From Aplectana chamaeleonis (Eukaryota > Nematoda > Chromadorea > Rhabditida > Cosmocercidae): DNA of 64,000 bases. Made by a program: the position numbers and the translations under genes. Below are positions 43,301 through 53,750 of this stretch, in pieces; position 1 is the stretch's first letter; every line of letters starts with the position of its first letter. Location of the stretch: the NCBI GenBank assembly GCA_029168955.1, contig JAPDOI010000175.1, forward strand, positions 930,001 through 994,000, in the 5' to 3' direction. The notes under the pieces are model-generated. The model was not told the origin of the DNA. It made no database searches and saw only the letters and a program-made list of their open reading frames with translations.

Positions 43301-46300
43301 CATATGCAACGACCTTGATGTCTTGGGATGGAACGGGTAGATCTTCAATATACAGACTAAAAAGAGCAGGCGATAAAACTCCTCCTTGAGGTACGCCGGC
43401 GGCGATTGGGATGCTATTGGAGACGTGCCCTTGAAATAGCACATTTGCCCGACGTCCTTTGGTGAATGCGGTTATCCACCGCTTCTGCCAGGGCGGAATG
43501 GTAGACCTTAACAGGCTCTCCGACAAAATGCCCAAGTTTACAGTGTCAAAAGCCTTCGTTAGATCGAGGGCTACACCTACGGTTCGCTGAGGTTTCATGG
43601 CATTGAAGCCGTCCAAAACATAGCTCACAATTTCCAGTAGGGCCGTAGTGGTGGAATGTAGCTTACGGAAACCATGTTGATGCTTTTGTTTGCTATTGTG
43701 TTCGGAGAGCTCCTCCACAGCCAATTTTTCCGCAACTTTGGCAATAGGTGAGAAGAGTGCTTGGCCTGTAACCTTTTGCCGTGGATGGTGATTTACCCGG
43801 CTTAGGCAATGGGATGACGCGTGCTACTTTCCAATCTTGAGGTAATGTACAGGTCCGAAACGATGTATTAATGACGTCAGCGAGCAGGGGTAGTAGTTCA
43901 CTTGGCAGTCTCTTTAGAACTGCTGGGCTCAAGCCATCTGGCCCTACTGCCTTCGAGTTACTCATTTCCTTGATAACCTTCTCGACCTGAGCGGGCGTGA
44001 CTGCATCATCTTCAGCCATGAGTGGCAATTTACAGAGTTCCCGAACAGTTATTCGATTCTGCTTCTCTCTTTTCGTTCTAATTATGAAAAATGCTTCCCA
44101 AGAGCATTTGCGGCCTCTTTCCCTGACTTGAAGACTCCGCCGTCGAATTCAATCGTGGAATTGTTGGCGGAGGTGTACTCTCCGGAGATCCTTTTCAAAG
44201 CCTTCCACGTTGCTGCAGCATCACTCCTGAAGTTCATCTTCTCAGTGAGCTTTTAACAAGATTCTTTCTTGTGCCTATCAAGGTCCGACCTGATCTCATT
44301 ATCCAGCTCGGCAATGTCTGGGTCAAGATGATTATCAGCTCTCTTTGCGACCCTTGTCCTTATCTTCTGCAGTGTCTCCCTGGTGACATTGGGAAAGAAG
44401 GTCTTGACACGACCTTCAGGGATCGCAGCTTTCATCGCCTTCCGGATGGCATCAGAGAGGTGGCGCTCCTTCTGGTGTATATTGCCATTCCACGGATATT
44501 CGGCCGCTTGGCGGAGTGCAACCTCCTGAACAGGCTCCAGTCTGCAAGGCCTAAATTGAGATAAGAACGATGACGAACACCTGTATAGGGAGCAAGAGAG
44601 TTAGAGAGATCGATATTGACAACGACCGGAATGTGATCACTGGAAAGAGTTGTGGATGTAGACCAAGAGCAGGCATTAGAGAGATTAGAAGAGACAAGGG
44701 AGATGTCTGGGCTGGAAGATCGGCCGTAGGCAGGGAGACGAGTGGGCTGGTCATCGTTAAGGATAACCAGATCGCACTCCTCCGCCCATTCTTCGACGTC
44801 ATTTCCTCTAGCATCAGAGTCAAGCGATGAGCAGAACGTGTGAGCATTGAAGTCACCCGCAAAGACAATTGAGGGAGATAGAGAGCAGTCATACAGCTGC
44901 TTGAGTAGAGGGATAGGGTTGTAGGTTGGTGGACAGGATGTAGGAGGAGGAATGTATATATTGAAAAGAGAAAGTGGAGTTTTAAGAGGTAGATGGATGG
45001 GGATGTACTCGAGAGTGCCATCCACTGGAGTGTTTGGAATGAAGTGAGAGGGAAGAGACGACAGAACAAAAGTAGAGACTCCGCCTCCCTGAGATGACCT
45101 AGGAGTATGATAAGCAGTATAGCCCGGGATGTTTGGATGTCGAGAGGTAGCAGAGGGAGAGAGTTTGGTTTCCTGAACCATGATAACATCCGGGTGATGA
45201 GTACGGGCAAAGAGAGATAATTCAGAAAGCTTGGCGCGAAGGCCGTTGAGATTGATATGTACAATAGAGAGGGGGCGGTTGGTAGATGAGGAATTTGAGT
45301 TACTGGAGGCGGAGCACACAATACAACGAAAGGAAGAATCGTGGTGCCTCACAGAGCTGAGACCCGAACAAGAGAAGTGCACCCACCTTTCGCATCCAAA
45401 ACATTGGACGCTGGTTCCATACCAATTGACATCTCTGTCGCATGTGGCACATGGGTAGCTCTTCTTCTTCGCGGGTCCTGGGTTCCTCTCGACGCCGGCT
45501 CTTTGCAGTAAGATCTTCAGGAGAGCTGCGGCCAGCCAGCACCTCTCCCATGACAAAAACCCTCTCCGCGGAGGGATTGACGTCGGTTTGCACGGAGGTG
45601 GTCTTCTTTCCTCCACACTGCCACGGCACGAACGTACGACATCTCGGCAGCTGAGCAACGCTACGATCCTTTCTTTTGATGACCAAAAATATCCGGAGTT
45701 TTTGGATGTCCTCATCAAATTTTCATTTTTGGTTTGAATTTTTTGCGTTTCCCCCACCTTTCCTCTTCGGACAAATTTTTTTGCGAACTTCCCCCACCCC
45801 CGTTGCAAAATTTTGCAACCCCGCTTGACCCTGTCCGAACCTCGGCGCAGCTTCTTGTTCTTATCGGCCACATAGAGCTTCTCTTTATAGGCGTAAAAAG
45901 GCTGCGATATCGCACGGGTTGTTCCACATATCCATAGCTGTTAGAGATGTTGGCTTTGCCGGACATGAAAATGAATGAAATGAATCGTGTCCCGGGTTAT
46001 GGCAGTCGGAACATTCGTCAGGGATCGACTAATCGATCTTATGGACGAAGGCCTTGAGGTGCGAGTGTTCATAACGTAGACCAGCCAGGATGACGCGTGT
46101 ACGTCTGGGTAGGTCCATTTCGCTGCCATCCATAGTGGGGGGGGGGGCACGTTGCCGAGAATGGGATTTGCAGGAGCACTGGAGAGGTATTCTCTGACGA
46201 ATCGGGTGTGCTCCATTTGCTGCAGTCTGACGCGATTGAGCTCCGACGTCGCCCAACGTTGACGATTCAAGACAGAGACTGCGGCATGAAGCTGCGTGCG

Positions 46301-47970
46301 AATATGTCGGTAATGGGGACCAGATGACAGCAGGGGGGAAATTAGGGTGTGTGGCATTCCTGACTATGCCGACATGGAACTGTTGCGACTGGTGTTGACA
46401 ATGCCGCTTTACAGAAAGCAGTGAACACTCTTGATGTAGGTGAGATACAGGTGTGGATCTTGGGTTTCACACGAATTGAACGATTTTTGGCAAAGTTTTC
46501 GGTCCATCTTTTGCACCAGTCAGGGACAGTAGAGTCCAGGATCGATTTAGACAGCAACGAAGTACTGACATTATCGAAGGCAGCGGTTAAATCAACTGTC
46601 ATGGCTAGACATTCTGCCAGCTGAATGTTTCATGTTGAAGCCAGCAATTATGTGTTCTGTGATTGACGTGAGTGCCGTGATGGTGGAATAAGCCTTCTTG
46701 AAGCCGTGTTGATGCACGTTATGTCGTAGTGCTTCTTGGAAATGCGGGTTAATGAATTTCTCCGCTAACTTAGCAATAGGGGACAAAAGGGAGATGGGTC
46801 GATGCGAAGTTGCTTGATCTTCTGGCTTGCCAGGCTTGAGGATCGGTAGAACAATTGCTTGCTTCCACCTAGCGGGAATCACTCCTGTGCTGAATGACGA
46901 GTAGACGAAATCACAAAGTAATTCAAGGAACTGTTCCGGCAAGTGCTTTAGATGGACTCAGGGTCAAGCGTGGTTTCGAAATTCCGCAACGGGGTGAGGG
47001 GGTCGCAGGATTTTTGGCCCGAAAATGAAAATTCGGTGAAGATATCCCGAAATTCTGGATTTTTTGGTATCAAAGGGAGAGGATCATAGCATTCCTTAGG
47101 TTTCAGACGCTTGGGCCGGACTACTGAACGAGTTTTCGGTGCCGGAAAGTTTTAGTAATCAAACATAAACTGCCCAGAAAGGGCGGCCCGGGGGGGATCG
47201 AAAAAATTTTGGATTTCGGATAAATAGTTGATGATTGCGGGGAGGTCGCTCCAACTTTGAAAAATTACGCAACGCCCCGCTTGACCCTGGATGGACAGCT
47301 GGCACGCCGTCAGGTCCCTCGGCCCTCGAGTTCCACCTACGTGTGGTGGATCTGTGGAGTCGACTACCAAGATCAAGGAGACTCATCAAACGGGCATCAA
47401 CTACTCCACGAGGAGTTTTCGGCGAAGCTATGTACCCCCTGCTTGATGAGCATTTTTTTATGTTGAAAATTTTTACGTCCCCTCAGAAGTGGTTCTTCTT
47501 CGAAAATTGGGGGGGGGGCGAGTTGTGAGAATCTTCAGAAAACATTTTTTGCGTTTTTTTTTCATTCTTTGAAATCGATCCCACCCTGCAATCAGCACTA
47601 ACCATCTCACGAGCCTTGAGGAGCGTTTTTTCGTTGTTGCCCCAAAATTTTCACGCTTTCTTCCCAAATTTCATTTTCCTCGAGAAAATTTTACGTCATC
47701 CCCGTTGTCCAACTGGACATTCATTAAGTGCTTGACCCAAGGGCTTCCTATGAGTTGAGTCAGGTGGCATTTTCGAGGTGTCGGCCGTCGGAAAAAGTAG
47801 GGCGGCTACCATTTGCCAGATAACGTCTCGCACGGGGTGTAATTGATTGTGTGATGGTGAGTTTTTTTCAGGATCCACTTGCTACGGATGTGGCTGAGCA
47901 ATGGAAAACGAACGAAACGGAGGCGATTCGCACTGCGAAAGAATGGACGCTGCAGTATGCTCGAGAGTGA
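40359..47970 (+). CDS. ubc-13: UBC13/UBE2N ubiquitin-conjugating enzyme E2, 5 exons
   Basis: Exons: 40359-40459, 40522-40627, 40720-40792, 41029-41105, 47872-47970, with GT..AG introns, giving 151 aa, essentially the family length. It starts [19 protein letters not shown] is at 78-80, the catalytic cysteine is C88 in GRICLDIL, and [14 protein letters not shown] precedes the last exon, which ends TLQYARE. The family forms K63-linked ubiquitin chains with an inactive partner (Mms2/Uev1), acting in DNA damage tolerance and signalling. One extra residue (Ala4) shifts numbering by one from the human protein. Intron 4 is 6.8 kb and almost all transposon, against 62-236 bp for the other introns. The gene is intact in frame. 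Confidence 0.95.
41132..42001 (+). mobile_element. hAT-like MITE R6, interrupted by MITE M3
   Basis: Starts CAGAGTCAAGCGAGGATGCG and ends AACGCCCCGCTTGGCCCTG. M3 occupies 41373-41862. The left end is only 27 bp downstream of the ubc-13 exon 4 donor site. Confidence 0.8.
41369..41866. mobile_element. MITE M3 with TTAA flanks, inside R6
   Basis: The element is 41373-41862 (490 bp). AGGCAGTGTTCACGA and TCGTGAACACTGCCT form inverted ends, with TTAA on both sides. Sequence flanking the TTAA (CTGACACT and GTAATCGAATATAAAC) rejoins to the normal R sequence, seen unbroken in R2 and R8. Confidence 0.85.
42187..45662 (-). mobile_element. Family A LINE copy A3 with 13-bp duplication, inside R7
   Basis: The element is 42200-45649. 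GCTGAGCAACGCT is duplicated exactly at 42187-42199 and 45650-45662. It has a full 5' end (GCTGCCGAGATGTCG) and a GAA-type 3' tail, and lies antisense to ubc-13. Confidence 0.95.
42236..45627 (-). pseudogene. A3 polyprotein: 2A-like, PHD, AP endonuclease, RT, knuckle
   Basis: 2A-like [13 protein letters not shown] is at about 45510-45472. A C4HC3 finger ([20 protein letters not shown]) follows, then the endonuclease ([30 protein letters not shown]) to about 44560. The RT has [29 protein letters not shown], and the C-terminal [17 protein letters not shown] ends near 42300. It is broken by frame changes near 44530, 43790 and 42650, by a stop at 44253 where others read Trp-Glu, and by others. The 2A frame again has no ATG upstream of the 2A motif. 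Confidence 0.85.
45850..47328 (-). mobile_element. Family C LINE copy C2, 5'-truncated, interrupted by R8
   Basis: The 3' end at 45850 (CTTCTTGTTCTTATCGGCC) matches the C4 3' end. Broken RT pieces cover 45941-46950, including [12 protein letters not shown]8 occupies 46959-47289. Family C sequence resumes at 47290 (GATGGACAGCTGGCACGCCG) and ends near 47326 in ALEF, where C1 and C4 read AREF. Large pieces of the RT, including the YADD region, are missing. Confidence 0.8.
46951..47297 (+). mobile_element. hAT-like MITE R8 inside C2
   Basis: The element is 46959-47289. Starts CAGGGTCAAGCGTGG and ends CGCAACGCCCCGCTTGACCCTG-type. Flanks GATGGACT and GATGGACA match at 7 of 8 bases. LINE C4 (62035-62080) shows the empty site. 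Confidence 0.9.
47329..47421 (+). mobile_element. Inverted 5' piece of a family C LINE
   Basis: ACCTACGTGTGGTGGATCTG and about 90 following bases match the 5' end of C1 (24705-24610, minus) but run in the opposite direction to C2, which abuts it. This is the layout of a 5' inversion. Confidence 0.75.
47422..47871 (+). other. End of ubc-13 intron 4
   Basis: G- and A/T-run rich sequence resembling decayed MITE; ends GTTTTTTTCAG before exon 5. Confidence 0.4.
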
Positions 47971-48858
47971 ATATGCATGTTTTCGAATTGAGTGAGCCGT
48001 TTCACGTTTGTTTTCATGATACTTTCATGTATCCATCATTTAACCGCTTCCATAGTTTTATCCATCTTATATTGTGAATACTCATTCCTTTTGAAGTAAT
48101 CAATATTTAATGAGATCTTTTTCTTCCGAGTGAACAGACGTTTTCGATGTTTTGCTGAGCATATCCTTTCGTTTCCAGTCTCAAATTCCTTTGCGTTTCT
48201 TGTTTTGGAAGGTATGCTTCTTGCGCGAGCCCGCATTCCGCGCTCTCTCTCATTCTGTTCGTACTCGTTTTTGATCCTGAAGGTGGAGCTGATCGCTGAG
48301 ATTGTGTTTTTCTTCGTTTTTTTTTTACGAATCGGTGAGTGTAGCCAACCATGCTGGTATGGTTTTGAGTCCATATACACATGGAGAGTTTCATATAGTC
48401 AGTTCATGATTGTAACCGGTTTGAATTTTTTTATCCAGTGACTTGTCTGAGGACAGGAAGCATTTTTCATATGAATTTGATTTCAGTTCTTGCTGTGCTT
48501 TATCTGTTCTCTTTCGTGGGGTGTCGCAAATAGGTTGCATTCGCTTTGGGAGTGTCTTGGAAGGTGAGAGTGAGCGCGCACATCGTTTATTTGTGCCGGA
48601 ATATGGGGCCTATTATGCCATACAGTCCAGGACAGCGGAAGAGGGTGGCGGTGCGGTTGCGTATTTTCACTAACTAGGACTTACATTTCCCGAGTGCTCT
48701 TATAAAACCGTGTGTTGATAATTGTAGGTAAGGGACGGATCATTGATAATCCGTTTTCCGAATCCCCTGAATGCCTAGGGGATTTATAGGAGATTTCCAA
48801 TATTGAGCATTTTCATAGCTTTGCCAAGAGAAGAGGTGTGCTGTCGTTATCAGGGCCA
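47971..48858. other. ubc-13 3' flank, no gene recognised
   Basis: No canonical AATAAA was found close after the ubc-13 stop. Open frames at 48130-48441 and 48443-48673 have donor-like sites but no recognisable protein. Confidence 0.35.
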
Positions 48859-49017
48859 AATTCCGGTCCACATTTGCGGACTGCGGCTATCGCATCATGC
48901 GACCCGTGGTAATCGTGCTGGGACCACTTGGTCCCGGCACGCTTCACCCTTCTCCCAGCACGATTATCACGTGACGCATAATTCAACAGCTGTAATCCGC
49001 AATTGCGGACCGGAATT
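48859..49017. repeat. Palindromic MITE X
   Basis: AATTCCGGTCCACATTTGCG pairs with CGCAATTGCGGACCGGAATT, and inner TAATCGTGCTGGGA pairs with TCCCAGCACGATTA. The whole 159 bp can fold back on itself. Confidence 0.7.
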
Positions 49018-52000
49018 CGGCTCGGAGAACGATAGTACACGAATGGCAATTTTTGGGGCTGTCAAAAAAATTGTCTCGGATTGGGCTGAAAACTTGTTTC
49101 TAGGGGTTGTTTTGGGTGCTGATTATGAATCTGTGGCCCATTTGTCAATTTTTGAAAAATTCCGTCTGATTTGGTCCGAGGCGTCAAAATGGGCAAAATT
49201 CCGCTGGCCAAACGCGACTTTTGACGATTTCGAGAATGCTACGAAGAAATCGTCTTAGAAATTCTACATAGGGGGTATTCGGGCTGCCTAACACGAATCT
49301 GCTATCCGTTTATTGATTTTCGATAGATTACGGTATGTGACGGTGGGTATACGGTAGCCCGGTCAAAGTCTCAGATTTTACTCAAAATTCCTTCGTGGGT
49401 GTTATTTGGGACGCTAAACACGGATTTGAGGTCCAATTCGATTCTCGAAATTTTAAGGTAGGTATCGCCAGTTAGAAGGCATTATGCCTACCGTAACCTG
49501 CAGTAACCCTAGCTCTAGCGACAGATACGCCCCAGATTCGCGTTTAGCGTCATAAATAACCCCCGGTTGAAAGTTTTGAGCCGAATCCAAAAAAAAATTT
49601 TGAACACCCTAAAATTTCCCTGATGGGTAGGCACCCTTACCATTTCGTGAAGCAATGGAAATGCCGTTTCCTGGAATCCTCGTAGCCATTTAGGGAATTT
49701 CAAGCACGGGTTATGTAACGCCACAGACCTACGGTGACGACAACATGGTTTTCAAAATCGCCGCGGGAAGTGTAAAGCAGTCCCTAAAAAGCGTATGGTA
49801 GCCATGGCTGGCTCAGTTTCAAGTTTGCCACTAACCGATAAGTAAATAGCTGATATTTTTTCTGGTTCTCAGTATTTTACGTTTCTTTAAATTTTTTCGT
49901 AGTATTCTTCGGTGTGCCATACACGTCTTTTTATTGTGTGTTTGGGGAAAGCTTACCGTTTTAAAAACATTGCTGTGCCCTATAGTGGACATCCGCCAAA
50001 ATCGGCGACAAATTTTAATTTTTTTCCTTTAGATTTTGGAGAGATTGGCACCGAAAACGTTAGAAAACGTTAAGCTTTCGTCCCAAATCCATAATACAAT
50101 AACATTCAAAGGCTTCACCATGTATACACACAAGAGCAACACGAAAAAAATGAAAGAAATACAGAAACATACCCCGAAAAAAATTATAAACTGTTTCCTC
50201 ATCGATTAATGACAAAGGATGAACCGAGCCAGCCATCCGGTCACAATGGGGTCGTAAAAATTCGGGAATTTTTTTGAGAAAGGAGTTTTTTTTGGGGGGG
50301 GGGGTTCGTAAAAATTTTCATCCCAGGAGGGGGAGATTCGTAAGAATTTTGGTCAACAAGGGAGGGGGTCACAAAGGATATTTTAGTCAGCCTGGGTATT
50401 CGGATGAAATGTACTTTTCTAGAACCGTTTTTGGCGTAGAATCCGATTACCATCTTCGCAGCTGCTTAAAACCACTGCGAGAAAGGTTATACATGTTTTC
50501 AAAGCCCCCATGAATTTTTTTTGGGTGTTTTGAAAAAAAAAAAGTTCGGAATCGGCTTAAAACTTGTACGTAGGGGTAATCCAGGGCGCTGAATACGAAT
50601 CTGGAGTCCGTTTATCGAAATTCTGAGGTGTACTGTATGTTACGGTAGGTGCCATGTCATTTGGGGGGGGGGCAAAACATACCTTAGTATTTAGAAAACC
50701 CGCCGTAATCTGTAGAACTGAGCGTTTTGGAAGGTACAAAAACCACAAAAAACGACCGTTTAGGCTTATAACTTCTCGGAACCAGCGGCTCGATACGGGG
50801 TACTGCGCAGTTTTACTACAGATGCCCAAGAGATATTTACAGTACAACTCGTTTTCGCAAATCCGACCTACGCTTTGTATACTTCCTTTGTGCGTCGTTT
50901 GCATAGTTCCGCATTACATGATGCTAACTATTGTGTAGGTACTTTTGGCTCACCGTGAAAAGTTGAAGCAACGGCGGCCAATTGATCTGTGGCGCCTTCG
51001 TTATCATGTGCTGACACCTGTTCACGTTCACGAGACGAAAAGAATATTCTGCAACACAGCAAGGCTTCGCTATCGATTGGGATTGTTATTCACTGTCGGC
51101 AGGATTGAAACCAGCTATTTTCGAATTATGCCTCCCCTCTAGGTAGCCAACAACAAGTGTGACATAATTTCCCTTCACAGAGTTGAGACTTAGGTTTTTC
51201 TATTGCTGAGCATAATTCTTCTCATCATATTCTCTGTCATAATATAAATATTTATTTGGTTCCTTGAAAAAAATCTCAAAGACAGTTCATCAGGTTTTAT
51301 CTCTTCACAGGTCAAGTTACACATCATCGCAGTCTCTGACGCTCGTTTGGGAGTTGTCATTAACTTTTCGAATCGAGCTCGCCTCATTATGGTGAAATTT
51401 CCGCCCTACCAAGGGGAAATGTGAGGTGAATCTAGAGTGAGGTTGTCCCTTGATTTTCTTCTGCTGGGGCAGAAATTCCACAATCAATAGTGGGGCGAAC
51501 TCGATTTGAGACTAGTTGCCTCGATGTATATTCCTGTTCTTTTTTTACTTATAATTAGGTTAGTAGCTTTCTTACACAAGAAAAAAAACATTCGCCCATT
51601 CGCGACAACGTGTACCAACGGTGGAACACGGGATACGGTAACGCAATATTGCACGCGGTCCTGAATGTGTTAAACCTCACCCGCTGCTGGCTCAGACGGT
51701 TTTAATCTCACCGGCTGCTGGCGGTATGGTAAGGTGATCAGCTGCGTTCTTCTCGGCCTGAATCGCTCAGCGGGCCGGCACACGCGACCGCCGTGTTAGC
51801 CGCGGGTGAGATTTGAGTATTTTTTCTTGAGGAAGCAAGCCACGGACCTAACTATACTCAATGTCTTTTAGGCTCATACTGTTAGTGGTGAAAAAAAATT
51901 GAGTCAAGAATTCATTCTCCCATTTTGCTGGTGTGTAGCGAACCGTGGTGCACAGTGAGGTCAAGATATGTTAGGGCCCAGAAGCCCACAGGCAAGGGTC

Positions 52001-53031
52001 TCGGAAAAGTTACCTCCGATCTCGTTATTGGTTTTTTTCCAAAAGAAAATCAAGATCCTCCTGTAGTGTAAAAAATTTTCGTATGTATTAGACCTATGTT
52101 ATAGACCAATGGTATACTTTTGCGACACGCGGTCGCGTCGCTCTGCACATCGACAGCGACCGCCTCCCGTGCTTTAGGTCTGTCGCAGTGCGCTGCACAG
52201 GGACAGCGAAGTGACAACGACAGGCATCGGCACATTTGCAGTATGTCAGCCCTCCGCGACACGTCGCTGCGACGGACACACGACAACTGTACGATACGAT
52301 AGCCAGTGCCGTTGATTCGACGCTGGTCCCTCCACGGTTTGTGCTAAACGTCATGACTATCGCTTATGACAGCGACGAAGTATACCAATGACCATAGCAC
52401 ACTTACTCGCATATGATACCGATTACTATGAATTTATTTCCCGTAACAACCCCTATACCTTACCAACCCCTGACACGTGGAATTATCTTAAGATACACCA
52501 CCCAGATGCCTAACAGCGGTCGGAGGGCTGTATCCTAGAAAGCCGCGTGGGTAGGGTCGCTTTCATTGCAGCTTGAATATGAAACGGATAACTATATATT
52601 TATTTCCCGTACCAAGAAACACTGAACGGTTCCAAGCCTCTATCACTACTAGGGTTTTTACCTTACTGCCCCCACAGCCTTTAATGGCTCCTGACTTTGT
52701 CTAGTGACGCCCTTTAGATTATTCTCTAATTTTAACCATGGCCTTGTGGTCGGCAGTTGAATCATTGCGCTAAGACTTGGTTTGTTTTTGAATACATTTT
52801 CATGAGTCTAACTCGCTACTTTGTGGCTTATGAGCACGTCGGCAACGGCGTATAATAAATAAATAATAAATAATATGCGCACGGGTCTGCGTCAACAAAC
52901 AAGGAACGCAAGGTATCAAGGCTATCTGTACCGAATGTACGTCTTTGGTAGAAAGCGCCGACGCGACGAACGGGTCGGTATCGATCATGTGTTTGACAGT
53001 GTTTCCGTCGCTGATTCCGATTTCCGACTTA
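49018..53031. other. Intergenic repeats, no confident gene
   Basis: Repeat Y copy Y2 lies at about 49190-49510. A G-run-rich decayed MITE lies near 50240-50400 and another Y-like piece at 50560-50660. An open stretch at 50939-51142 (VLLAHREKLKQRRPIDLWRL) follows a TGTGTAG acceptor-like site but is unrecognised. Inverted ends GGTATACTT / AAGTATACC bound a GC-rich block at 52111-52386. Confidence 0.4.
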
Positions 53032-53170
53032 GGGGTCGTTTATACTCCTGCCGCCGAGCGGCGCGGCGAATTGCCATCCTACAACATCGATCGCGCCGCG
53101 TCGCGTGATCAATATTACGGAAATACGCAGTGCCGCGCCGCTCGGCGGCGGGAGTATAAACGACCCCTTA
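53029..53170. mobile_element. Harbinger-like foldback MITE with TTA duplication
   Basis: The element is 53032-53167 (136 bp). GGGGTCGTTTATACTCC and its complement GGAGTATAAACGACCCC form long inverted ends that extend through the CGCCGAGCGGCGCGG core. TTA flanks both ends. A 3-bp TTA duplication with GGGG-type ends fits PIF/Harbinger. Confidence 0.75.
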
Positions 53171-53584
53171 TCGTTTTTCCATAATGTTTCGCCTTCCGAT
53201 TTCCGAAAAACCTAAAATGCGGAGGAATGTTGGAAATACCCGCAAGATAACGACTTTTGGTTTTTGATAGTTTTGTCGTTCCTATATCCGAAATTAAAAT
53301 GGCCCTTACCGATTCCGAAATTTCGACCCGAGGCAAGCATTCTGTGGATACCATGTTCCCCGCTACGTTTTCAGAGAAGGGAAAATGTGAAAGTGAAATT
53401 TCCACCTCCTATTTTTGTCAGCTATGATTAGAGCCTTGTGCATATCGCGAGTCTTACACTTTGAGCTGTGTACAGTGGTGAAGTTCAGAGTATCTCAACA
53501 GTTTTTTTAATACAGTCTATAGAATTTCTGTGAATAGTTTTGGAGTTATGTTCTTTGGTTCAAGTGTTGGAGTTTCTGTTGACG

Positions 53585-53590
53585 AATAAA
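53585..53590 (+). terminator. Possible polyadenylation signal of an upstream gene
   Basis: AATAAA lies 130-odd bases upstream of the BAP31 trans-splice-like acceptor (53723). The gene it would end is not identified. Confidence 0.3.
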
Positions 53591-53714
53591 GCTTGTGTGA
53601 GAATCGATCTCAGCTGTTGCTTTTATTAATGATTGGCAGTTTGGCCAACTTGTTTCCTCTCGGCTTTAGCGATGCTGTTTTGCATTTCAGGGTCTTAAAA
53701 TTCGACTGGTAAAG

Positions 53715-53723
53715 AAATTTTAG
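53715..53723 (+). promoter_or_regulatory. Probable spliced-leader acceptor of BAP31-like mRNA
   Basis: AAATTTTAG ends at 53723, 27 bases before the start codon. Confidence 0.5.
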
Positions 53724-53750
53724 GTATACCTACGATAGTTAGAGGTTGAA

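Larger units (their letters stand above)
42003..45833 (-). mobile_element. hAT-like MITE R7, interrupted by LINE A3
   Basis: R7 sequence at 42003-42199 and 45650-45833 joins into one minus-oriented R copy. Ends are CAGGGTCAGGCGGGGCGGTG and AACCCCGCTTGACCCTG. It begins 1 bp after R6 ends. Confidence 0.85.

Noticed and set aside
48803..49258. 151-codon plus-strand frame
   Set aside because: Spans palindrome X and repeat Y; its open reading is explained by the repeats.
50939..51142. Possible exon VLLAHREKLKQRRPIDLWRL
   Set aside because: One acceptor-like site only, no donor that fits and no recognised protein.
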